Assembly: GCA_017502085.1 (NCBI GenBank)
Contig: JAFVVQ010000050.1
Location: forward strand, 97,973 to 161,972
DNA: 64,000 bases
DNA from: Clostridia bacterium
Lineage (GTDB): Bacteria; Bacillota; Clostridia; Oscillospirales; Acutalibacteraceae
Direction: 5' to 3'
Positions within the stretch are counted from its first letter, which is position 1. The number at the start of each line of letters is the position of its first letter. Made by a program: the position numbers and the translations under genes. This document shows, one piece after another, positions 31,318 to 40,304 of this stretch. Below the pieces are notes generated by a model. It did not search any database. It saw nothing but the letters and a program-made list of their open reading frames with translations, and had not been told where the DNA came from.

Positions 31318-33501
31318 TTAAATATCAAGACGCTGTCTTTCAACAAGCTCAGCGAACTTTCCGTTTTTTGCTATCAATTCATCATAAGTGCCGTCCTCAA
31401 CGATTTTGCCTTTTTCAAGATAGATGATACGGTCACATTGTCTGATGGTTGAAAGTCTGTGGGCAATAACGATTCTGGTACACTTGAGTTTATCGAGCGA
31501 ATCCGAAACAATCTTTTGCGTGATATTATCAAGGGCGCTTGTTGCCTCGTCAAACATCAGGATTTTCGGCTTGGGAGCAATTGCTCTTGCAATCATCAGC
31601 CTTTGGCGCTGACCGCCCGAAACACCGCCTGAGCCTTCGGAGATGATTGTGTGCATTCCCATAGGCATTCTGCGGATATCATCGGCAATGCCTGCCATTT
31701 CTGCGGCATCCCACGCATCGTCAAGAGATAAGTGCGGTGCGGAAATCACAATATTTGAGTAAATATCCCCCTGAAAGAGTTTGCCGTCTTGCAGAACAAC
31801 GCCGATTTTGCGGCGGAGTGAACGCAGGTCAACGGAATTAAGGTCTTTGCCGTCATAATAAACCGCGCCTTTCTGCGGCTTTTCAAATCCCAACAGAATT
31901 CTCATAAGAGTTGATTTACCGCAGCCTGTGGCGCCGACTATTGCCACATACTGTCCCGCACGGATTTTGAGCGAAAGGTCATCGATTACAAGCGGCATAT
32001 TTTCGTTGTAGCGGAAAGAAACGTTGTTAAGCTCAATTCCGCCCGAAAGTCTGTCAATAACAAGCTTTCCTTCAGATATCTCGGGAACGGTTTCCATAAT
32101 CGGTTTTGCCATTTCGATGATTGGCTTGAACTTTGCGATTGTGGTCGCTATGCCTGCAAGCGACATAAATGCACCCGAGATCATACCGTAAGCCGCATTG
32201 AAAGAACAGTAATCGGCAACGGAAATTTTACTTTTAACAGACATATAGTACATCACGATAACTCCGACAAGAGAAATGGCTGTGCTGAGCGTACCGTTCA
32301 CCCTCAGAAACATCGGGGTATTGTATGTAGTTCTGACTACTTTTGCATAGAGTGACGACCAACGGGAATAAGCTCTTTTTTCGGAGCCCGAGAGTCTGAT
32401 TTTCTGTATTCCCGAAATCAGAGCGTAGCTCATACCGTTTTCCTGCGCACCGAGCTCCATCTGCTTTTTGCTGTAATGCATCTGCAAGAATGACGTGACA
32501 AGCGAAAAAACAACGGTAATTAAAATAATTATCAATGCAGGAACTACCAGGTTCGGGGTGTAAGCGAAAATCTGTGTTATATATAAAAGCGAAAAAATTG
32601 AGGTAAGACCTGTGTTGAACACGGTTGATACAAGCATCGAGCACAGAGTCTGAATATTACCCGATCTGCTTGAAAGTTCACCCGAACTGTATTGCTTGAA
32701 GAAATCGGCAGGCAGAGATAAAATCCTCATCATTGTTGCCGCCTGAACAGAAAGCTCAAGCTTCGTTCCGACCCTTGCAGACAGAAGTCTTCTGACCGTC
32801 TGAAACAGCAGGGAGCTGACGGAAACGCAAATCATAAATATTGTTATGCCTGCCAGCATTTTTAAGCTTTGGTTTTCAACAACCGTACCGAAAAGAATAT
32901 TGTTGAGCATGGGTGTCAGCATACCAACAGCCGTAACGGCAAGGGTTGCGGCGGCAACGAGAACGATGTCAGCAACCGACATAGTTTCGATTATGTATCT
33001 TGCCAGATCGTGAAGAGTAAGCTTTTTAAGAGGAAACGGCTTATAAAAGCAAATTGCTTCGCTTTCAAAAAGATTTTCATTTTTCTTTGAGAGTTTTATC
33101 CATTTGCCTGACGGAGCGTCAAAAAAGCTATATCCAGTAAGACCTTTCGGAATAAACGCAACAACACTGCCATCATCTTTTCTTGTGCCCAGAATTGCTC
33201 CGACCGCATCTTTATACCAACCTTTTTCAAGATTGATGTTTCTGCTCATAATGCCGTTGGGGCGCAGAAGATATTCAAGGCGGTCATTAAGATTTTTGAG
33301 ATTATCGGGCACTTCAACGGGTTTGATTTTATAGTATCTGAGTATGTAATCGATTGCGCTGTCGGCTTTTTCGGCGTCGCTTTTATATGCTTCAGACATT
33401 TTTGTGCCGAGAACCGCATCTGCCATACCTACAAACGATTCTTCAAGAATTGCATCGTCATTTTTCTTGCGCAATTTTATCTGTTCGTCAAACCAACCCA
33501 T
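31318..33501 (-). CDS. NHLM-type ABC transporter, ATP-binding/permease protein without peptidase
   Basis: Encodes 727 residues, AAGGAGGTGG before ATG 33501. The N-terminal 170 residues are a non-peptidase domain typical of the second transporter of NHLM bacteriocin systems (RPNGIMSRNINLEKGWYKDA, FIPKGLTGYSFFD). Six membrane helices follow (e.g. DIVLVAAATLAVTAVGML), then an ABC domain: Walker A GATGCGKSTL, signature VSGGQRQRLMIARAI, Walker B ILMFDEATSALD and IAHRLSTIRQ. It most likely pairs with the peptidase-bearing transporter encoded 14 bases upstream to export the two double-glycine peptides. Confidence 0.87.
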   Translation of the reverse strand: MGWFDEQIKLRKKNDDAILEESFVGMADAVLGTKMSEAYKSDAEKADSAIDYILRYYKIKPVEVPDNLKNLNDRLEYLLRPNGIMSRNINLEKGWYKDAVGAILGTRKDDGSVVAFIPKGLTGYSFFDAPSGKWIKLSKKNENLFESEAICFYKPFPLKKLTLHDLARYIIETMSVADIVLVAAATLAVTAVGMLTPMLNNILFGTVVENQSLKMLAGITIFMICVSVSSLLFQTVRRLLSARVGTKLELSVQAATMMRILSLPADFFKQYSSGELSSRSGNIQTLCSMLVSTVFNTGLTSIFSLLYITQIFAYTPNLVVPALIIILITVVFSLVTSFLQMHYSKKQMELGAQENGMSYALISGIQKIRLSGSEKRAYSRWSSLYAKVVRTTYNTPMFLRVNGTLSTAISLVGVIVMYYMSVKSKISVADYCSFNAAYGMISGAFMSLAGIATTIAKFKPIIEMAKPIMETVPEISEGKLVIDRLSGGIELNNVSFRYNENMPLVIDDLSLKIRAGQYVAIVGATGCGKSTLMRILLGFEKPQKGAVYYDGKDLNSVDLRSLRRKIGVVLQDGKLFQGDIYSNIVISAPHLSLDDAWDAAEMAGIADDIRRMPMGMHTIISEGSGGVSGGQRQRLMIARAIAPKPKILMFDEATSALDNITQKIVSDSLDKLKCTRIVIAHRLSTIRQCDRIIYLEKGKIVEDGTYDELIAKNGKFAELVERQRLDI

Positions 33502-33515
33502 TTATGACCACCTCC

Positions 33516-35702
33516 TTAATCGTTAGTTACAAGCTTCGTATAGAAGCCGTTAAGGGCATAAAGATCATCGTGCGTTCCGCGTTCAACAACAACACCGTTA
33601 TCCAGAACTATAATTTCATCGCAATCCCTGATGGTTGAAAGACGGTGGGCAACCACAATACAGGTTATTCCCCTGTCTTTGATGGATTCGACTACCTCAT
33701 ATTCTGTTTTTGCATCAAGTGCCGACGTCGCTTCGTCAAGAATAATGATTGTGGGATCCTGGGCAAGCACACGCGCAATCTCCATTCGTTGTCTCTGCCC
33801 GCCCGAAAAATCCTTTCCGCCTTCTGTAAGCTTATAATTATAGCCGCCGTCACGCTGCATAATATCCTCGTGCAAATGAGCATCTCTTGCGGCAAGAATC
33901 ATTTCAAAATCTTCAATCGAACTGTCCCACATTTTGATGTTGTTTGCAATTGTGTCTTCAAAAAGAATAACGTCCTGGTCAACAACAGCAAGAGAACCTC
34001 TGAAAACACTTTTGTCAATCTGCGTTATCGGTTTTCCGTCAAAGAGAATTTCGCCCTCCCACGGTTGATAAAGACCTGAAATAAGCTTTGATAATGTTGA
34101 TTTTCCGCATCCCGAAGTGCCGACGAATGCAACTCTGCTTCCGGGTTTTAAAGTAAGATTGAAATCCCTGATTAACGGGTCGCCGAGCTTCGAATAACCA
34201 AAGCTGAGGTTTTTGATTTCCACTGCGCCCGTAAGTTTACTGTAAACCTCGTTTTCATCAAAAACACCGTTTTCACACGCAATATCATCGGGGTATCTCA
34301 TAACGTCTTCAATGCGTTCCATCTCCGTTCTCATTTCCTGCATGGTCTGACCCGCGGTAATGAGATTTGATGCCGGGCTGATAAATGATGAGAGCATACC
34401 CTGAAATGCCATTATCATACCGACAGTGAATTCACCGTTAAACGTGAGAAAAACACCGACTGTCAGAACAGCCGTATTGGTTAAAACAGAAACTATTTGC
34501 GGAATAAGACCCAGAACATTATCAACCTTTGAAAACTTAACAGTCTGCGAATTGACACTCGCCTGATATCCCGACCACTTTTCAAAAAAACCGTTTTCCG
34601 CACCGCCGGCCTTGATTGTTTCTATCATCTCAATACCTGCAACCGATGTGCTTGCAAGTTTTCCGCTGTCACGGGACAAAACACGGGTCGAATTAATTCT
34701 CTTTTTAGAGATTATTCTTGAAACAAAAACGTCAATAACGATTGCAACCAAACCTATCATTGTAAGTACGGCATTGTATCTTATCATCACAACGAAATAG
34801 AAAATCATCATAAATGCATCAATGGCAAGGGGTGCAACCGTCGATATCAGCGTGTTTGAAACCGATGCGTTGGAGCTTTTTCTTGTCTGAATATCTCCTG
34901 CCATGCGCTGTGAAAAGAAATCCATGGGCAGATGAAGAACTTTCCACATAAAAGTGGTGTTACCGACGGCAGCTATTTTTGCGTTGATTCTTGCAGAATA
35001 AATTGCCTGAATCAAAGAAACCGTAAGCTGTATCACGGTCAGTGCCGCCAGACCCAGGATAAAAGGCAAAAACCACTCAGGGTTTTTCCCCGTCAGAAGA
35101 CGGTCCATAAAAACTCTGGTAAACGCAGGGTTGATTATCCCTGTCAGCGAAGCGATAACCGTTGAGATTATTGTAAAAGCAACCGCAACACCCGCACCTT
35201 TGAGTCTTTTCTTTGCAAAATCATATACGCTGTCGGGTTTACCGCCCGGCTCAAAATTTTCTGACGGTTCAAACATCAGACAAATTCCCGTGAACGATTT
35301 GTCAAACGCCTCCATCGTCACGGAATATGTTCCTTTTGCAGGGTCATTAAGCACAGCCTTGTTGCCTTTGAAGCCGTCAAGCACAACAAAGTGATTGAAA
35401 TTCCAGTGAATGATGCAAGGGAATCTGCCGTTCTTTTTTAATTGATCGGGTTCAAAACGGTAGCCTTTTGCCTCAAGACCGTAACTTCTTGCCGCTCTCA
35501 GAACATTTTTTGCGTTGGACCCGTCTCTGGAAACTCCGCAATCAGCACGCACCTGCTCAAGCGGAATCCATTTTCCATAATATGCAAGTATCATTGCCAG
35601 TGATGCGGCTCCGCATTCAAGCGCTTCCATCTGCATAACAACAGGCACTTTGGCAACGCCCGAATTCAACGGCTGTTTGACCGGTTTGTTCTTTTTTGCC
35701 AT
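33516..35702 (-). CDS. NHLM-type C39-peptidase ABC transporter
   Basis: Encodes 728 residues from ATG 35702 (GAGGTG 6 bases upstream; GTG 35711 is less well placed). The N-terminal C39 peptidase has the active Cys in MEALECGAASLAMILAYYG, the His in HWNFNHFVVLDGF and the Asp in LNDPAKGTY, so it should cut after Gly-Gly leaders. Six transmembrane helices follow (residues about 170-450), then the ABC domain: Walker A GTSGCGKSTLSK, signature FSGGQRQRMEIARVL, Walker B IIILDEATSALD. This matches the peptidase/ATP-binding component of NHLM bacteriocin export. Confidence 0.92.
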   Translation of the reverse strand: MAKKNKPVKQPLNSGVAKVPVVMQMEALECGAASLAMILAYYGKWIPLEQVRADCGVSRDGSNAKNVLRAARSYGLEAKGYRFEPDQLKKNGRFPCIIHWNFNHFVVLDGFKGNKAVLNDPAKGTYSVTMEAFDKSFTGICLMFEPSENFEPGGKPDSVYDFAKKRLKGAGVAVAFTIISTVIASLTGIINPAFTRVFMDRLLTGKNPEWFLPFILGLAALTVIQLTVSLIQAIYSARINAKIAAVGNTTFMWKVLHLPMDFFSQRMAGDIQTRKSSNASVSNTLISTVAPLAIDAFMMIFYFVVMIRYNAVLTMIGLVAIVIDVFVSRIISKKRINSTRVLSRDSGKLASTSVAGIEMIETIKAGGAENGFFEKWSGYQASVNSQTVKFSKVDNVLGLIPQIVSVLTNTAVLTVGVFLTFNGEFTVGMIMAFQGMLSSFISPASNLITAGQTMQEMRTEMERIEDVMRYPDDIACENGVFDENEVYSKLTGAVEIKNLSFGYSKLGDPLIRDFNLTLKPGSRVAFVGTSGCGKSTLSKLISGLYQPWEGEILFDGKPITQIDKSVFRGSLAVVDQDVILFEDTIANNIKMWDSSIEDFEMILAARDAHLHEDIMQRDGGYNYKLTEGGKDFSGGQRQRMEIARVLAQDPTIIILDEATSALDAKTEYEVVESIKDRGITCIVVAHRLSTIRDCDEIIVLDNGVVVERGTHDDLYALNGFYTKLVTND

Positions 35703-35712
35703 AACCTGCACC

Positions 35713-36186
35713 TCAATTTATCACAAAGGATATCGGGGATATACTTTCTATAATGATTTCGGCGCTGTAGATTCCTTCGGCAGAATCGCCGTCTACCGAA
35801 ACGGGATAAACCCATTCTCCGTTTTGCAGGTTTCCGACATATCGTACATATTCTGAAAAATCATTGCCGACGAGAACGGGCTGAACCGAAATATCGGTTA
35901 TCACACCTTCCTTGCCTCCTATCATAACGTTCATACCCTCTTGGATTTGCTCAATATCCGATTCTTTGACATATACGGTTATCCCTGAATTCTCAACAAC
36001 CGCTACCGTTGTAACCGCAGTGTCAAGATGTCCGAGAATCCCCCATACACAAACACCGACAAGAAGAATCACGATGGCAGCAAGAACCATCCACACTCCC
36101 GGATTAGATACCCTTATATATTCGTTAAACTGTTCGGGCGAAGAAATCTTTTCCATACTCTTTTTTCTGAATAACTGTTCGTCCAT
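35713..36186 (-). CDS. Short HlyD-like NHLM secretion adaptor
   Basis: Encodes 157 residues from ATG 36186. The N-terminal LFRKKSMEKISSPEQFNEYI, then one membrane helix (WMVLAAIVILLVGVCVWGIL) and GHLDT, match the start of NHLM-system secretion proteins. A beta-barrel-like C-terminus follows (GITVYVKESDIEQIQEGMNV, GKEGVITDISVQPV). The long coiled-coil hairpin of normal HlyD proteins is missing, so the chain is well under half the usual length. It could be a minimal adaptor for a gram-positive envelope. The gene lies 6 bases after the TetR gene. Confidence 0.72.
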   Translation of the reverse strand: MDEQLFRKKSMEKISSPEQFNEYIRVSNPGVWMVLAAIVILLVGVCVWGILGHLDTAVTTVAVVENSGITVYVKESDIEQIQEGMNVMIGGKEGVITDISVQPVLVGNDFSEYVRYVGNLQNGEWVYPVSVDGDSAEGIYSAEIIIESISPISFVIN

Positions 36187-36192
36187 AACGTT

Positions 36193-36900
36193 TTATCCTT
36201 TCTTCGCCGCAACATCTTCAAATGCCGCAGCAGTTACTTTTTCTACATATTCAATAAAATCTCTCAATATCCGCTGACCGATTGCACGGTAATCCATATT
36301 GAGAACTGCGGCTATCTTCATTTTCCGTGTTTCTTCAGGTATGCCGTATATACTCATTATCTGATTCAATGCTCCCGAAATTCTGACATTAAGCGGTGCT
36401 GAATTCTCTGTTGTCATAAGAGTTGCATATTCAATACCCGAAACAAGCGTTTCAGCTTCGATATACTGATATTCAGCCCAATCCTCGCAGTAATCGGTAT
36501 AAACCTTCTTTGACCTTTCAAGGTCGTTTTTACGAATAATTTCAAGCGTCATCGGGCTTTGATATGCAGAAACAAAAAAGTCCTTTGCAATTTCATTTTC
36601 CTCACAAACCGCCGCCATCGACATAAGTTCAAGGCAGATTGACATAACCGGACCTGTGATGTCATCGGTTTCATTTTCCATCAGCTTCCACTGAAAATCA
36701 CACAGCATATCAACAAGCTGTGCAAGCAGATGCTCTTTGGTCGGGAAATGAAACATAACGTTGCCCGGGCTGATTCCGACCTTTTCGCCGATTTGCCTTA
36801 TTGATGTAACGGAATAGCCTTCTTCAAGAAACAATCGGCTGGCAATCCGAATAATTTCCAGCTTCGTAACGCTCGGTTTCTTTTTTCGCTTTAATGCCAT
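36193..36900 (-). CDS. TetR/AcrR-family regulator at the head of the NHLM operon
   Basis: Encodes 235 residues from ATG 36900 (GAGGAG 9 bases upstream). The N-terminal helix-turn-helix is clear: TKLEIIRIASRLFLEEGY, SVTSIRQIGEKVGISPGNVM, FHFPTKEHLLAQLV. The C-terminal ligand domain contains FQWKLMENE, AKDFFVSAYQSP, GIEYATL and RISGALNQIMSIYGIPEE. It is closely paralogous to the TetR gene at 55500-56177 along the whole chain. As first gene of an operon with a palindrome next to its -10 element, it most likely represses its own operon; the inducer is unknown. Confidence 0.87.
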   Translation of the reverse strand: MALKRKKKPSVTKLEIIRIASRLFLEEGYSVTSIRQIGEKVGISPGNVMFHFPTKEHLLAQLVDMLCDFQWKLMENETDDITGPVMSICLELMSMAAVCEENEIAKDFFVSAYQSPMTLEIIRKNDLERSKKVYTDYCEDWAEYQYIEAETLVSGIEYATLMTTENSAPLNVRISGALNQIMSIYGIPEETRKMKIAAVLNMDYRAIGQRILRDFIEYVEKVTAAAFEDVAAKKG

Positions 36901-36940
36901 CTCAGGTTTCTCCTCAATCGTCTGTAATAGAATACACTTT

Positions 36941-36964
36941 AGAGCGTGTTTTAGAACACGTTCT
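36941..36964 (-). promoter_or_regulatory. Candidate TetR operator
   Basis: A 24-base inverted repeat with half-sites AGAGCGTGTTTT and AGAACACGTTCT (two mismatched pairs) directly follows the -10 element of the NHLM operon promoter, where a bound repressor would block transcription. Confidence 0.6.
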
Positions 36965-36993
36965 ATTTTAAATTAAACCAACACTGTTGTCAA
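36965..36993 (-). promoter_or_regulatory. Promoter of the NHLM operon
   Basis: On the minus strand, TTGACA (36993-36988) and TAAAAT (36970-36965) with a 17-base spacer. Confidence 0.8.
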
Positions 36994-37033
36994 TAGTTTT
37001 TATAAAAGAACTCGTTGTTTCGATCCTTTGACC

Positions 37034-37083
37034 AAAACAATTAATTGTTTTACCGTGAATAATTTATGTTTTAAGCATAAATT
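37034..37083. promoter_or_regulatory. Two palindromes in the 37000-37218 intergenic region
   Basis: AAAACAATTAATTGTTTT (37034-37051) is a perfect 18-base palindrome, and AATTTATG / CATAAATT (37061-37083) flank a 7-base centre. Apart from these the region 36994-37218 shows no gene. Confidence 0.4.
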
Positions 37084-37218
37084 GATAATCAAACCATACC
37101 GATACTAAAAATAACCTGTTATTTACAACATCGTCACGGTTGATTGCCTGTTGTGCAACAATACTTAAGCTTGAAAAACAGTGGGATTTAAAACCGGACG
37201 GCGATTAAACATAACAGT

Positions 37219-37250
37219 AAAGACTGCATGGATTGTTCCGTGCAGTCTTT
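37219..37250. terminator. Hairpin terminator (repeated element)
   Basis: AAAGACTGCA / TGCAGTCTTT with a 12-base loop. Almost the same hairpin occurs at 55351-55383. On the minus strand it would end the flavin oxidoreductase gene. Confidence 0.75.
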
Positions 37251-37266
37251 GTTATTGCATATGCAG

Positions 37267-39333
37267 TTATATTCTCTTCACACACTCAAATGCGCTTCTT
37301 GTTGCATCGGCAATTCTGCCAACCTTTTCGGCATCACCGATAAGATAGGTGTTTACACCTGAATTTTTAAGCTCGGTATAGAGTGATTTTTCGCTTTTTG
37401 CTCCGAGAGAAAGAACAACAAAATCCGTTGCAACTTCCGATTTATTCCCCTTTTTATCCTCGATAACAATCGATTCTTCCTTGATTGCGGTTAGCTTTTT
37501 TGCGGTGAGAAATGCGGTATTCTTAGCTTCGAGGCGAGGCATTATATCGTTGACATGCTGATGCCATACACCGGGTGCGATTTCATCCGCCATTTCAACA
37601 ACGGTCACATTGTTGCCCGTAACGGTAAGTAACTCTGCGGTTTCAAGACCCGTCATACCACTGCCGATAACGGCAACTTTTTTGTTTTCAAGCACAACGC
37701 TTCCATCGAGAATATCGGTTGTTGTATAAACATTTTCACGGTCATAGCCGTCAATAAATTTCGGTCTTGAAGCATATGCACCCGTTGCACAGATAACGGC
37801 GAAAGGCTTTGCGTTTTCAACAAAAACTTTGGTAACTTCCGTATTCATCAGAAACTCAACGCCGAGTTTCTGACAGCTTGTGTGAAGGTCTTCTATGCAC
37901 CACAAAAGCTTATCCTTATGGGGCGGTTTTACCGCAAGGTCAACCTGACCGCCGAGCTTATCGCTCTTTTCTGCAACGGTAACGGCAAAACCTCTTTTTG
38001 CGAACAATTCTGCGGCGGTGAGTCCTGCGGGACCCGAACCGACAACAAGAATCTTCCTGCCGTTTCCGTCTTTTTTAAGCTCATATTTTTCGCTCCCCAC
38101 AAAGGGATTGACGGCACAATATCCGTGGTCGCCTATGTAAGCGTTATTCTGCATACTCTCGATGCAGTAAAGGCAGCAGATACAACGCTTGATATCCTCT
38201 GCGTGTCCGCTTTCCGCTTTCTTTGCCCAATAGGGGTCGGCAATATGCGGTCTGCCCAGCGAAATAATATCCTGAACACCCTCATTGAGTTGGCTTTCAG
38301 CCTGCTCGGGACTTCTGATAAGATTTGCAGCTATAACAGGAATGCTGACAGCATTTTTGACCGCCTGAGCCATATATTTTCTCCAGCCGCATTCAAACGA
38401 GGTCGGCTCAAGCCAGAAGTTAAACGCATCATAGGATGCCGACGAAACATCAATGGCATCAACGCCTGCTTTTTCAAGCCTTTTTGCTATTTCAACGCCT
38501 TCGTTGAGGTCGTATCCCTTATCTTTTTTGCCAATCATCGAGTAGCATTCGTCAACCGTGAGACGGACTATAATCGGGAAATCAGCGCCGCATTTTTCTC
38601 TGATGCCTGCGATGATTTCAAGAATAAATCTCATTCGGTTTTCGAGACTGCCGCCGTATTCATCGGTACGTTTGTTGGTGTTGGGCGATAAAAACTGCTG
38701 AAGCAGGTATCCGTGAGATGCGTGAAGCTGAACGCCGTCGCAACCCGATTTTTTGACTCTGACAGCTGCATCGATAAAGTCATTTATAAGGTTCTTGATT
38801 TCTTTTTTGGTGAGTGCTCTGTTGTTGCCGTCGGAGAAATAACTGTTTTCGCATTTTGAGGGTGCAACAACTCTCGGAACGATGTGATGCTTCATAAGAA
38901 GTTTACCTGCCGGCACAACCTTATAGAGCATATCTTTGAAAAACGGCATCGCTTTATCGCACGCAATACTCAACGGAAGAGTGCCGATGAGCAGACCCAT
39001 ATTCTGCCTGCCGGGATGATGAAGCTGAACAAAAAGCTTTGAGCCGTGGGAATGAATACGATTGGCAAACTCCGCCATTCCCTCAATCTGATAATCGTGA
39101 CTCATGCCAAGCTGTGCAAACGCCGCACCGCCCGTAACATCGTTGACTCTTGTGATTTCGGTTATGATAAGGCCCGTACCGCCTTTGGCTCTTTCTTCGT
39201 AGTAATCCATAAGTTGCTCTGTTGTGCGTCCGTCAAACTGACCGAAATCCATGAGCATCGGAGCCATACATATTCTGTTTTTTATTTCAACATTTCCGAT
39301 TTTAATGGGAGAAAAAAGAGTTTCGTATTTCAT
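37267..39333 (-). CDS. Old-yellow-enzyme type NADH:flavin oxidoreductase (2,4-dienoyl-CoA reductase-like)
   Basis: Encodes 688 residues from ATG 39333 (AAAGGGGA 9 bases upstream). The N-terminal TIM barrel binds FMN (LFSPIKIGNVEIKNRICMAP, ASHGYLLQQFLSPNTNKR, IIVRLTVDE). A 4Fe-4S cluster motif follows (CICCLYCIES and a Cys in GDHGYCAVNP). The C-terminal half has FAD and NAD(P) Rossmann folds (VVGSGPAGLTAAELF, VIGSGMTGLETAELL). The same layout is found in FadH, trimethylamine dehydrogenase and the bile-acid BaiCD/BaiH enzymes. It should reduce an activated C=C bond; the substrate is unknown. Divergent from an SDR gene. Confidence 0.88.
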   Translation of the reverse strand: MKYETLFSPIKIGNVEIKNRICMAPMLMDFGQFDGRTTEQLMDYYEERAKGGTGLIITEITRVNDVTGGAAFAQLGMSHDYQIEGMAEFANRIHSHGSKLFVQLHHPGRQNMGLLIGTLPLSIACDKAMPFFKDMLYKVVPAGKLLMKHHIVPRVVAPSKCENSYFSDGNNRALTKKEIKNLINDFIDAAVRVKKSGCDGVQLHASHGYLLQQFLSPNTNKRTDEYGGSLENRMRFILEIIAGIREKCGADFPIIVRLTVDECYSMIGKKDKGYDLNEGVEIAKRLEKAGVDAIDVSSASYDAFNFWLEPTSFECGWRKYMAQAVKNAVSIPVIAANLIRSPEQAESQLNEGVQDIISLGRPHIADPYWAKKAESGHAEDIKRCICCLYCIESMQNNAYIGDHGYCAVNPFVGSEKYELKKDGNGRKILVVGSGPAGLTAAELFAKRGFAVTVAEKSDKLGGQVDLAVKPPHKDKLLWCIEDLHTSCQKLGVEFLMNTEVTKVFVENAKPFAVICATGAYASRPKFIDGYDRENVYTTTDILDGSVVLENKKVAVIGSGMTGLETAELLTVTGNNVTVVEMADEIAPGVWHQHVNDIMPRLEAKNTAFLTAKKLTAIKEESIVIEDKKGNKSEVATDFVVLSLGAKSEKSLYTELKNSGVNTYLIGDAEKVGRIADATRSAFECVKRI

Positions 39334-39401
39334 TTCAACAAATCCCCTTTCTGATATATACAAATTTTATCATTTTTGTTCAGAAAACGCAACCTGTTTT
39401 A

Positions 39402-39430
39402 TTGACACAGAGATGAATATAGAATATCAT
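39402..39430 (+). promoter_or_regulatory. Promoter of the SDR gene
   Basis: TTGACA at 39402-39407 and TATCAT at 39425-39430 with a 17-base spacer, in the divergent gap with the flavin oxidoreductase gene. Confidence 0.75.
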
Positions 39431-39459
39431 AGGTATATACTCTGACAAGGAGAGATATT

Positions 39460-40245
39460 ATGATTAAAAATAAAAAAATCGTTCTTACGGGTGCAGACAG
39501 CGGTATAGGTCTTGAAGTTCTCAGAATCCTTGCGGCTGAAGAATCCAATAAAATACTTGCCGTTGATATTAACTGCAACAATATGGATAAATTTTCCGAT
39601 AACGTTACTCCGTTTGTCTGTGACGTTTCATCGCAGGAAAATGTTGACCTGATATTCAACAAGGCTAAAAAGCTTTTCGGCAAGATAGATATTTTCTATG
39701 CGAATGCAGGTTATCCCTACTATGAACTGATGGATTACACCGATTGGGACAGAACGGCAAGAATGTTTGAAACCAATGTTTATTCTCCCATATATTCATA
39801 TCAGAAATTCGTGCGTCATCTCAACGGCAGAAAGGGACATTTCTGCATAACCGTTTCGGCAATCGGCAAAATGGCAATGCCCGGATTTACTACATATTCC
39901 GCATCAAAATTTGCAATGGAGGGTTTCCAGCAGGGAATCCGCTTTGAATTGCCGGAGAATGTAAAACTCACCTGCCTTTATCCCATCGCAACAGACACAA
40001 ACTTCTTCGCAACCGCAAATGAGGTTGAGTTTGAAAGACCGTTCCCTGTGCAGAGCCCGAAAACGGTTGCAAAGAAGATGGTCAAGGGTATCGAAAAGGG
40101 CAAAAAGAGTGTTAATCCGAGCTTCCTTTTCACTCTTTCGGGCGTGCTTTTCACAATTTGTCCGCCAATAAAAAAGGTTTATCTTGCTCTTGAAAAAGGC
40201 AAGCTGAAAAGATTTGCCGAAAAAGTCGGCAAAAAAGTTGACTGA
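39460..40245 (+). CDS. Short-chain dehydrogenase/reductase
   Basis: Encodes 261 residues from ATG 39460 with AAGGAGAG upstream. The cofactor motif is VLTGADSGIG (TGxxxGxG type), followed by VDIN, FYANAG, and the catalytic Ser and YxxxK in ITVSAIGK and TYSASKFAMEGF. It is a classical NAD(P)-dependent SDR of normal size. A somewhat hydrophobic C-terminal segment (FLFTLSGVLFTICPPIKKVYL) may bind membrane or lipid substrates. Its divergent neighbour is a flavin enoate reductase, and they may act on the same compound class. Confidence 0.87.
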   Translation: MIKNKKIVLTGADSGIGLEVLRILAAEESNKILAVDINCNNMDKFSDNVTPFVCDVSSQENVDLIFNKAKKLFGKIDIFYANAGYPYYELMDYTDWDRTARMFETNVYSPIYSYQKFVRHLNGRKGHFCITVSAIGKMAMPGFTTYSASKFAMEGFQQGIRFELPENVKLTCLYPIATDTNFFATANEVEFERPFPVQSPKTVAKKMVKGIEKGKKSVNPSFLFTLSGVLFTICPPIKKVYLALEKGKLKRFAEKVGKKVD

Positions 40246-40259
40246 GAATTTAATTAAAG

Positions 40260-40279
40260 CCGCCCGATTACTCGGACGG
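40260..40279 (+). terminator. Terminator of the SDR gene
   Basis: CCGCCCGA / TCGGACGG (one mismatch) with a TTAC loop followed by TTTTTG. Confidence 0.8.
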
Positions 40280-40304
40280 TTTTTGCGTTATATCTTCTTA
40301 TTCA

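Noticed and set aside
37267-39333. Bile-acid-inducible BaiCD or BaiH enzyme
   Set aside because: Domain layout agrees, but no other bai genes are present; only the broad family is supported.
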